Shown piece after piece: positions 34,655-41,060 of a stretch of DNA of 64,000 nucleotides (position 1 is its first letter; each line of letters begins with the position of its first letter). The stretch comes from JACCTH01 sp050741915 (lineage in GTDB: Bacteria; Actinomycetota; Acidimicrobiia; Spongiisociales; ZC4RG35). The stretch spans positions 13,207 through 77,206 of the forward strand of contig JBOGEX010000106.1 in the NCBI GenBank assembly GCA_050741915.1, written 5' to 3'. Position numbers and translations under genes: made by a program. The notes under the pieces are model-generated. The model saw only the letters and a program-made list of their open reading frames with translations. It ran no database searches and was not told the DNA's origin.

Positions 34655-36106
34655 CTAGGCAGGGCCAGCTTCCCGCAGAGCTTCGGTGATAGGGCCCCAC
34701 TCCTCGAGTTCCCCAGGGTCGTCGAGACCCACCGGAGAGACAAAGACGGCGTTGACCCCCTGGACCGCCAGTTCTTGATAGCGCGTGATCTGACGCTCGG
34801 GCACTCCGGCGTGATGGCGGTCGGCGAATACCTCGGCCAGCATGCGGCCCCGCCACTGTTCGACACGCGAGGCCACAGTCGAGCGATCACGACCCAGCAG
34901 CGGAAATTCGAGGACCGAGAGATGGAATTCCGATGGCCCCTGCAGTCTTTGTTTGACGGCTGGCAAGACCTCCTCGAGCCTGGCTGACCCCACGATGTTG
35001 AGGCCATCGGCCAGACGACTCGCCAGCGCCACCGTTCTTTTTCCTTTGCCGCCCACGTAGATCGGAATGCGGTGTACCGGGCGCGGGTAACAAACCGCTT
35101 CGTGAACGGAGTGAACCTTCCCCACATAAGTTGCCTTGCCCGGTCCCCACATCAGGCGGAGGATTTGAATCGTGTCCTCAAGCACCTCGAGACGGGCCGC
35201 CGGTCTCAACCGCTGGTAGCCGTAGGCGCGCTGCTCGGCCACAAACCACCCCGCCCCGACACCGCAGAACGCACGCCCTCCGCTTAAGGCATCGAGGCTG
35301 GCAAGGATCTTCGCCAAGAGCGCGGGGTTGCGGAGGGTCACGCCGGTCACCAACGTCCCCAGCTCCAAACGAGAGGTCGAGGCGGCCATGAATGCCAACG
35401 CCGTGTACGCCTCGACGATGTTGTCCCACTCCCGTCCCACCTGAGGGATTTGCACCAGATGGTCCATGACGGCCAATCCTCGAAACCCGGCCGCTTCGGC
35501 CCCGGCGGCCATTCGACTCAACCACGGACCGAGCGGTTTGCGGCGGGGAAACCGGGAAAGCTGAAGGTAGAGGTCAAGACCGGTACGAGGTGGCGGTTCC
35601 TCTGTCGCGACCTTGGCCGTATCAGCGTGAGCCCGATCACCCCCCCGAATCACGACGATCAGGTCCCAGCCCTCTGCCTCGAGCTCGGCTATTGCCTGCC
35701 GCAGACGCCGGAACTGTCCGGTCAGGACCGTCGCCGGCACCGGGCGCGGGCGGGTCCGGTTCCGGATTCGACAAACGTTCTCTGGGATTTCGAAGATCAC
35801 CGCGACCGCCGGCAACCCCGCGTTCTGGGCCGACTCACGATGAGTTTGCCTTCTACCCGGATCGAAGCCGAGGGTGTCGACCACCGTCGCCAGGCGTCGG
35901 CCCACCCGCGCCGCCACAATCTGGTCGAGGAGGCCGAAGGCGACCTCGCTGGCATCGAGATCATGCTCACCGCTGCCGACCAGGGCTCGCAGGCGATCGG
36001 AGGAGACGATCTCCTCGGGGCGATAGCGCGTCGCCGCCCAAGTCGACTTCCCCGAACCCGAGGCGCCGACCAGAACAACTAACGCTGGATCAGGAATCTC
36101 TTCCAT
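34655..36106 (-). CDS. P-loop kinase fused to LLM (luciferase-like) F420/flavin-type oxidoreductase
   Basis: This two-domain protein is about 483 aa. Residues ~5-170 form a P-loop kinase like polynucleotide-kinase/AAA_33 proteins: Walker A GASGSGKST, a TRYRPEEIVSSDRLRALVG lid, VVDTLGFDPGRR, and an RIRNRTRPRPVPATVLTGQFRRL lid helix. Residues ~190-483 are a bacterial luciferase-like monooxygenase domain (GLAVMDHLVQIPQVG, LELGTLVTGVTLRNPALLAKILASLDALSGGR, CGVGAGWF, PIYVGGKGKRTVALASRLADG), close to F420-dependent TIGR03560-type enzymes. The ATG at 36106 sits 16 bp after the CHAD gene. Such kinase-LLM fusions suggest that phosphorylation and redox act on one metabolite, but the substrate is unknown. 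Confidence 0.85.
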   Translation of the reverse strand: MEEIPDPALVVLVGASGSGKSTWAATRYRPEEIVSSDRLRALVGSGEHDLDASEVAFGLLDQIVAARVGRRLATVVDTLGFDPGRRQTHRESAQNAGLPAVAVIFEIPENVCRIRNRTRPRPVPATVLTGQFRRLRQAIAELEAEGWDLIVVIRGGDRAHADTAKVATEEPPPRTGLDLYLQLSRFPRRKPLGPWLSRMAAGAEAAGFRGLAVMDHLVQIPQVGREWDNIVEAYTALAFMAASTSRLELGTLVTGVTLRNPALLAKILASLDALSGGRAFCGVGAGWFVAEQRAYGYQRLRPAARLEVLEDTIQILRLMWGPGKATYVGKVHSVHEAVCYPRPVHRIPIYVGGKGKRTVALASRLADGLNIVGSARLEEVLPAVKQRLQGPSEFHLSVLEFPLLGRDRSTVASRVEQWRGRMLAEVFADRHHAGVPERQITRYQELAVQGVNAVFVSPVGLDDPGELEEWGPITEALREAGPA

Positions 36107-36122
36107 CGACGACGGACCCTGA

Positions 36123-37091
36123 TCAGTCGCGGCCGTAAGACCAGGCCGACCAATAAGCCTTGAGACGACCGGTGAACTGGGACGCTCCTTCGGCGTAGAT
36201 TCGGGAGCCCATGACACCGGCGGCGCCCTCCAGGTCCCGCCGGCGTTGATTGGAGAGGGCGACCAGGAGATTGCGCTCGTCGGGATCGGGGGCGAGTTCG
36301 GGAAGTGCGGCCACAAGACGTATCAACTCGCTCTGGTCGTGATCGTCGCCAAGCAGGTCGCCCAACTGCTCGAGCGATGTCGCCAGCCCCCCGATCACTT
36401 CTGGCCACATGGGACTCGAGATCTCCATCTGATGACGGAGATACTTCACTTGCTTGCGCCACCCGTGAAAGTGCTCGGGGGCTCGAGTCCGGTAGGCGAT
36501 CTGCATCGCCTTGCGGCCACGCTCGTACGTTTGGCCAACCCCTCCTCTGATCGATCGAAATGAGTTGGGGATGATGCGCGGGCCGTACCGAGGGTCGGAG
36601 GGGTCGGTGGGCCAAGCTGCATAACGCGAGCGAGCCTTGTAGAGGATTGCCGACACTTGGCGGAGGACTTCAGGGTCATCGACGACCCGCACGATCATTC
36701 GCTCATGCCGCCCGCGCAAGCGCTCCTCGATACCTCCGAAGACGCCGGGAGCGAGGAGATGGCCATAGCGGCTTCGCAGCCTGGTGACCGCATCGAGAGT
36801 GACTTTTCCGTCGCGGATCGGAGCCACCAATCGGGAGGCCGAGGCCAGCGCCTCATTCTCCGCTCGATACACCTTCTCGCCGACGACGGGTCGAACCATC
36901 CGCAGCAGCGCCCGAACTCGCTTGTTTGATTTGCGGAGTTCGTGGATGGCGACGTTGAGGTCGGCGCGGGAAGAGAGACTTTCGAGGGAGAACTCGAATT
37001 GCTCGAGGCAGATTCGCTGGAGGCCACGGGAGAGGTCCTCGCCGGGAATCACATGGAACTCTGGCGTCGGCACGGCCGGCAAGTGTGGCAC
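36123..37091 (-). CDS. CHAD domain protein
   Basis: This protein of about 322 aa consists of a CHAD domain, an all-helical fold rich in conserved His/Arg/Lys that binds polyphosphate. Marks: VAIHELRKSNKRVRALLRMVRP and the repeat HGWRKQVKYLRHQMEI in the second half, with LGDLLGDDHD following. There is no CYTH domain. It starts at GTG 37091. It ends 16 bp before the kinase-LLM gene on the same strand and begins 6 bp after the ECF42 sigma gene, so the four minus-strand genes from YCII to the kinase-LLM fusion may be one transcript. Confidence 0.88.
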   Translation of the reverse strand: MPHLPAVPTPEFHVIPGEDLSRGLQRICLEQFEFSLESLSSRADLNVAIHELRKSNKRVRALLRMVRPVVGEKVYRAENEALASASRLVAPIRDGKVTLDAVTRLRSRYGHLLAPGVFGGIEERLRGRHERMIVRVVDDPEVLRQVSAILYKARSRYAAWPTDPSDPRYGPRIIPNSFRSIRGGVGQTYERGRKAMQIAYRTRAPEHFHGWRKQVKYLRHQMEISSPMWPEVIGGLATSLEQLGDLLGDDHDQSELIRLVAALPELAPDPDERNLLVALSNQRRRDLEGAAGVMGSRIYAEGASQFTGRLKAYWSAWSYGRD

Positions 37092-37097
37092 GGGCGC

Positions 37098-38315
37098 TCA
37101 GGCTAACGACAGCGAGGCGAGGCGACCTTCCAGAAATCGGCGATCCGCGTCGTTCATGTTGATCTGGAGGGCCGACCGATAGGCCGCGGCCGCTTCGAGA
37201 TCGCGACCGAGCTGACGAAGAAAGTCCGCCCGCGTCGACCAATACAGGTGCCAGCCTTCGACGCCGGCGATGTCCTCCAAGAGGTCGAGGCCGGCCTCAG
37301 GTCCGAAGACTTTCGACTCGGCGATGGCTCGGTTCACGCGGATCACGGGACCATCGTTGAACGATTCGAGCAGGCGGTACAGGTCGGCGATTTGGCGCCA
37401 GTCGGTCTCGGCGTCCGACCGGGCCTGACCATGGAGGCAGGCGATGGCGCCCTGAATCTGATACGGCCCGGGCCGCCGTCGCCTGAGAGTTCTCTCGATG
37501 AGAAGCGATGCTTCCCCGATCGCCTTCAAGTCCCATAACGATCGGTCCTGATCGGCGAGAAGAACGAGGTCCCCACTTGGGTCGAGACGTGCCCGACGGC
37601 GGGCGTTGGTGGTGAGCATAAGCGCGAGCAGCCCTTTCACTTCGGGTTCGTCGGGCATCAACGCCGCCAGCATCCGACCAAGGCGTATCGCCTCGTCGGC
37701 GAGGTCGAATCGAGAATCGAGTGGCCCTTGGTAGGCATGATGGCCGGTAGTGAAGATGAGGTAGATAACGGCGAGAACTGCCGCCAGGCGGTCGGGCAGC
37801 TCATGATCAGAGGGAACTCGATAAGGAATGCGGGCGAGGGCGATCTTCTTCTTCGCTCGACTGATCCTTTGGCCCACGGTGGCCTCGGGAACCAGGAAGA
37901 GGCCGGCGATCTCCTGGGTCTTGAGTCCCGCGATCAGTCGCAGCGTCAAGGCGATTCGCGCCTCGATCGAAAGTGCCGGGTGGGCGCACGTGAATATAAG
38001 GCGAAGGCTGTCGTCGTCTTCGATCTCTAAGGAACGTCCGTAGTGCGCTTCGATCTCCTTGTCCCGCCGGCGGGCGTCTCTCCGGATTCGGTCGAGAGCC
38101 TTGTTGCGGGCGACCGCTGTCAGCCAGGCGCCCGGATTGGACGGAACGCCCTCGCCGGTCCAACGTTCCAGGGCAACAATCGCGGCCTCTTGGAGGGCAT
38201 CTTCGGCCAGGTCGATGTCGCCCGTGAAGCGGATCAGGGTGGCCAAAACCCGGCCACCCTCGATCCGGATCATTTCTGCTGAAGCCGCGGCACTGTCTGG
38301 ATTGCGAGTCCGCAA
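37098..38315 (-). CDS. ECF42-type sigma factor with C-terminal TPR-like extension
   Basis: This sigma factor is about 405 aa. Sigma-70 region 2 (~1-90; DLAEDALQEAAIVALERW, GAWLTAVARNKALDRIRRD) and region 4 (~110-175; LSIEARIALTLRLIAGLKTQEIAGLFLVPEATVGQRISRAKKKI) are followed by a long DUF6596/TPR-type domain (~185-405; HHAYQGPLDSRFDLADEAIRLGRMLAALMPDEPEVKGLLALML). This is the ECF42 architecture, in which the extension modulates activity in place of an anti-sigma factor. The YCII-family gene directly upstream is the standard ECF42 partner. The start is taken as TTG 38315; ATG 38273 is an alternative but trims part of region 2. Confidence 0.88.
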   Translation of the reverse strand: MRTRNPDSAAASAEMIRIEGGRVLATLIRFTGDIDLAEDALQEAAIVALERWTGEGVPSNPGAWLTAVARNKALDRIRRDARRRDKEIEAHYGRSLEIEDDDSLRLIFTCAHPALSIEARIALTLRLIAGLKTQEIAGLFLVPEATVGQRISRAKKKIALARIPYRVPSDHELPDRLAAVLAVIYLIFTTGHHAYQGPLDSRFDLADEAIRLGRMLAALMPDEPEVKGLLALMLTTNARRRARLDPSGDLVLLADQDRSLWDLKAIGEASLLIERTLRRRRPGPYQIQGAIACLHGQARSDAETDWRQIADLYRLLESFNDGPVIRVNRAIAESKVFGPEAGLDLLEDIAGVEGWHLYWSTRADFLRQLGRDLEAAAAYRSALQINMNDADRRFLEGRLASLSLA

Positions 38316-38332
38316 GGGTCATCGACCTGCCG

Positions 38333-38698
38333 TCATTGGTCCTGCGATAAGCCAACGCAGGGACGGACCTCGACACGGCCATGCCAGGCGCCAGGAATCT
38401 GGGCGGCCCATCCCAAGGCCTCGTCGAGGTCGGCGCACTTCAGAAGGTAGAAGCCCCCGAGGGCTTCCTTGGTCTCAGCGAAGGGACCGTCCGTGTGCAC
38501 CACTTCGCCATCCTTGCCGCCTTTGACCGAGACGGTGGTGGCGGTCGTTGTCTCCTGGAGCGCCTCTCCACCCTCGATCACGCCCGCCGCTCGGGCCTTG
38601 GCTCCGAACTCGTTGTACTCGGCCATCACCTTCGACCACCGTTCAGGCGAAACGGCTCCTCCCTCTTCTGAATATATGAGGGCTGCATACAGAGGCAT
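38333..38698 (-). CDS. YCII-related (DGPF domain) protein
   Basis: This protein of about 121 aa belongs to the YCII/DGPF family: VVHTDGPFAETKEALGGFYLLKCADLDEALGWAAQIPGAWHGRVEVRP is diagnostic, and the N-terminal YAALIYSEE fits. It sits 17 bp upstream of the ECF42 sigma gene. DGPF-family genes are the typical neighbours and targets of ECF42 sigma factors. The enzymatic role of the family is not established; the fold contains a His-Asp pair. Start ATG 38698. Confidence 0.9.
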   Translation of the reverse strand: MPLYAALIYSEEGGAVSPERWSKVMAEYNEFGAKARAAGVIEGGEALQETTTATTVSVKGGKDGEVVHTDGPFAETKEALGGFYLLKCADLDEALGWAAQIPGAWHGRVEVRPCVGLSQDQ

Positions 38699-38800
38699 CC
38701 TTTCTCCTTTCGTCTGCCTGGATACCGCCTTATGACGAATGGGCCGGTCCCGATTTCGACACCTTCGTCCGATCCTACGGACCGAAGATAGGGTGGCCCG

Positions 38801-39274
38801 GTGCGGATCAGTGCGGGGCTCCTTCCATATCGCTTGCGGCCGATTTCATCCCAGCCGACGAACATCGAGGTGCTGATTGCCCACCCGGGCGGGCCCTTTT
38901 TTGCTCGCAAGGAGGTCGGCGCCTGGAGTGTTGTGAAAGGCGAGATCGGACCGGATGAAGACGCCCGCTCGACTGCCTTGCGCGAGTTCCGCGAAGAGAC
39001 CGGGTGGCAGGCGCCAACCGAGAACTGGATGGAGCTGGGCTCGGTTCGACTCCGCTCCGGGAAGAACGTTACTGCCTGGGCCGTGGCCGCCGAGTTCGAT
39101 CCCGAGACCCTCGACCCCGGTGTGTTCCGGATGATGTGGCGGGGGCGAGTCCAGGAGTTCCCCGAGATCGATCGCGTTTCTTGGTGCTCACCAGAAGACG
39201 CTTACCGGCTGCTCAATCCAGCACAGACTCCGTTCCTCGACCGATTGGTCGAACGGGTCGCCGTCCCCAGCTAG
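38801..39274 (+). CDS. NUDIX hydrolase
   Basis: This protein of about 157 aa has a full NUDIX box, GEIGPDEDARSTALREFREETGW (GX5EX7REUXEEXGU with the metal-binding Glu residues). The start ISAGLLPYRL and WSVVKGEIG match the diadenosine-polyphosphate/NTP-hydrolase branch that acts as house-cleaning pyrophosphatases. It starts at GTG 38801, divergent from YCII. It is followed by two 43-bp palindromic repeats before the convergent GNAT gene. Confidence 0.9.
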   Translation: MRISAGLLPYRLRPISSQPTNIEVLIAHPGGPFFARKEVGAWSVVKGEIGPDEDARSTALREFREETGWQAPTENWMELGSVRLRSGKNVTAWAVAAEFDPETLDPGVFRMMWRGRVQEFPEIDRVSWCSPEDAYRLLNPAQTPFLDRLVERVAVPS

Positions 39275-39299
39275 CCACCTCCGCCGTCCTTCTTGGCAA

Positions 39300-39404
39300 C
39301 TGTGAAGGTCCTCGCGGCTCAGGCCCGCGCAAACCTTCACAGGTACTCGTTCAGACACGTTCTGTGAAGTTCCTCGCGGCTCAGGCCCGCGCAAACCTTC
39401 ACAG
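39300..39404. repeat. Two 43-bp direct repeats, each an imperfect palindrome
   Basis: Copies 39300-39342 and 39362-39404 differ at one base. Each has ends CTGTGAAG..CTTCACAG that pair as a stem, and an inner CGCGG..CCGCG pairing around a CTCAGG-type loop. They fill the space between the convergent NUDIX and GNAT genes. A bidirectional terminator pair is the simplest reading, although there is no T-tract. A REP-like element or protein site is the alternative. Confidence 0.85.
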
Positions 39405-39409
39405 AAGCT

Positions 39410-39943
39410 TTACGTAGGCGTCGTCGCGACGAATGAGGGCGGAGCGATGCTCTCGACTTGGACCGTGGTGGTTGTGAGGCCGTCCTCGATCTGGCTCTCG
39501 CCCGGGAAGCGGGCCAACAACTTGGCGATGCCTTGATTCTCGGGGAGGGAAACGAAGATCAACCGACGTATCTCCGCGTCCCTCGCCAGGACCGCGAGGA
39601 AACGGACCAACATTTCGCCGATCCCCTTTCTCTGCCAGTCGTCGACGACGGTGATCGCTACTTCGGCCTCCTCTTCATCGAGCCGGATCAGGCGCCCCAC
39701 GCCAACCGGTTCACCCTCGGACAACACGCCCCAGGCCTGATGATCCCGCTGGTCAACCTCGGTTAGGTAGGCCAATTGGGTGCGAGTGAGGTGATCGGTC
39801 GGAACCAAAAATCGCAAACGGCGCGACCGGTCAGAAAGCCGCGTCATCCCCTTTGCCAGCAATGGCTTGTCCTCCGGGCGCACGGGCCGGAGCACGATCT
39901 TGGTTCCGCCGGAGAGCTCGATGTGAATGGGTTCTCTTTTCAT
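39410..39943 (-). CDS. GNAT family N-acetyltransferase
   Basis: This protein of about 177 aa has a single GNAT domain: VLRPVRPEDKPLLAKGMTRLSDRSRRLRFL at the start, VAITVVDDWQRKGIGEMLVRFL (acetyl-CoA-binding motif A, Q/RxxGxG/A), and an end with LIFVSLPENQGIAKLLARF. The N-terminal segment resembles the GNAT domains fused to protein acetyltransferases of the Pat type, but no cyclic-nucleotide or ADP-forming domain is present. Start ATG 39943. A perfect 16-bp palindrome lies 16 bp upstream, shared with the divergent DNA methyltransferase gene. Confidence 0.87.
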   Translation of the reverse strand: MKREPIHIELSGGTKIVLRPVRPEDKPLLAKGMTRLSDRSRRLRFLVPTDHLTRTQLAYLTEVDQRDHQAWGVLSEGEPVGVGRLIRLDEEEAEVAITVVDDWQRKGIGEMLVRFLAVLARDAEIRRLIFVSLPENQGIAKLLARFPGESQIEDGLTTTTVQVESIAPPSFVATTPT

Positions 39944-39959
39944 GTTGTTTCTGACTCAC

Positions 39960-39975
39960 GCTTGCAATTGCAAGC
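39960..39975. promoter_or_regulatory. 16-bp perfect palindrome between divergent genes (possible operator)
   Basis: GCTTGCAATTGCAAGC lies in the 82-bp gap between the GNAT and DNA methyltransferase starts. It is a perfect, AT-centred palindrome of the size expected for a dimeric repressor site. No regulator gene is adjacent, so the cognate protein is unknown. Confidence 0.5.
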
Positions 39976-40025
39976 ATAGTGCACGCGATCCTTGATTCCA
40001 GAGCCATTCCAGGAGGGGCGGTAGT

Positions 40026-40937
40026 GTGGCCACGATGCCCCGGCGCCCCACGGCTACGTCTGCTTTTGGTTCGGGCCGTCGGGAAAGTCACGACTCCACC
40101 GACTTCTACCGGCGGTTTCCGCTTCCCGTCATTTCCTCGGACGACGGTGTCGAACCGCCCGTGGTGGTCGACCAGCTCTTCGTGGGCGACGCTCGCCTTA
40201 TGAACGCCGACCAGGTGGCCGACCGATCGGTGGCTCTGGTCGTGACTTCGCCCCCGTACTTCACGGGCAAGGAGTACGAGGAAAACATCGTCGCCGGCGC
40301 CGAGCCGGATGCGTATCGCACCTACCTCGACATGCTCCGCGATGTCTTCTCAGTTTGCGGCGCCAAACTGGAACCGGGAGGGAAGCTAGCGGTCAACGTC
40401 GCCAACCTCGGACGCCGGCCCTATCGATCGCTGGCGGCCGATCTCATCACCATTCTGCAAGACGATCTCGGTCTCCTGCTGCGCGGAGAGATTGTGTGGC
40501 GCAAAGCCAAGGGGCAGAGCGGATCCTGCGCCTGGGGTAGCTACCGAAGTCCAGCGAACCCGGTCTTGCGCGATCTCACCGAACGCGTCATTGTCGCCAG
40601 CAAGGGGCGCTTCGACCGAGCGATCAGCCGCAGCGAGCGCGAGAGGCGAGGTTTACCCCACCTCGCCACCATTTCGGCCGAGGAGTTCATGCAGGCCACT
40701 CTCGACCTGTGGGAGATTCCATCTGCGAGCGCCACTCGAGTCGGCCATCCGGCACCGTTCCCGGTCGATCTGCCCCGGCGATTGATCGAGCTCTACACCT
40801 ACGCCGGTGACCTCGTGTTGGACCCGTTCATCGGCTCCGGCACCACCGCGGTCGCGGCTCAGCAAAGTGGCCGACACTATGTGGGCTTCGACATGGAAGC
40901 GGCCTATATCGAACTGGCCCACCGGCGCCTCGCCTAG
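40026..40937 (+). CDS. Site-specific DNA methyltransferase, probably N4-cytosine, beta class
   Basis: This protein is about 303 aa. Motif IV is TSPPYF (residue ~75), the S/TSPPY form typical of N4-methylcytosine enzymes, and it precedes motif I/X (DPFIGSGTTAVAA, ~270), giving the beta-type order. A middle target-recognition region contains RKAKGQSGSCAWGSYRSPANPVLRDLTERV. The GTG at 40026 is preceded by AGGAGGGG with 7-nt spacing, so the start is well supported. No restriction endonuclease or specificity gene is near. It is therefore an orphan methylase, whether regulatory or a relic. Confidence 0.87.
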   Translation: MATMPRRPTATSAFGSGRRESHDSTDFYRRFPLPVISSDDGVEPPVVVDQLFVGDARLMNADQVADRSVALVVTSPPYFTGKEYEENIVAGAEPDAYRTYLDMLRDVFSVCGAKLEPGGKLAVNVANLGRRPYRSLAADLITILQDDLGLLLRGEIVWRKAKGQSGSCAWGSYRSPANPVLRDLTERVIVASKGRFDRAISRSERERRGLPHLATISAEEFMQATLDLWEIPSASATRVGHPAPFPVDLPRRLIELYTYAGDLVLDPFIGSGTTAVAAQQSGRHYVGFDMEAAYIELAHRRLA

Positions 40938-40944
40938 ATCGACG

Positions 40945-41055
40945 ACCGGAGCGAGCGTTGGGGGGAGTGGCCCGAAGGCCCGGAGGGGGGTGGTCCCCGG
41001 CGGCCGAAGGGCCGAGGGGCGTGGTTGGTTCGTGTCCTCCCCGGCTGCGCCGGGA
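40945..41055 (+). repeat. GC-rich intergenic repeat, copy 3
   Basis: The core 40945-40995 (GAGCGAGCGTTGGGGGGAG, then TGGCCCGAAGGCCCGGAGGGG) is the third copy of the element found at 15.2 and 28.9 kb. A second GGCCGAAGGGCCGAGGGG unit follows at ~41003. It lies between the convergent methyltransferase and lon genes and fills nearly all the gap. Confidence 0.75.
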
Positions 41056-41060
41056 AATCC

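Noticed and set aside
34655..36316. Upstream start of the kinase-LLM protein at 36316
   Set aside because: The extension is antisense-like sequence over the CHAD gene end. ATG 36106 directly precedes the P-loop strand.
39300..39404. CRISPR array
   Set aside because: There are only two repeats of 43 bp with a 19-bp gap, both palindromic, no further units, and no cas genes in the window.
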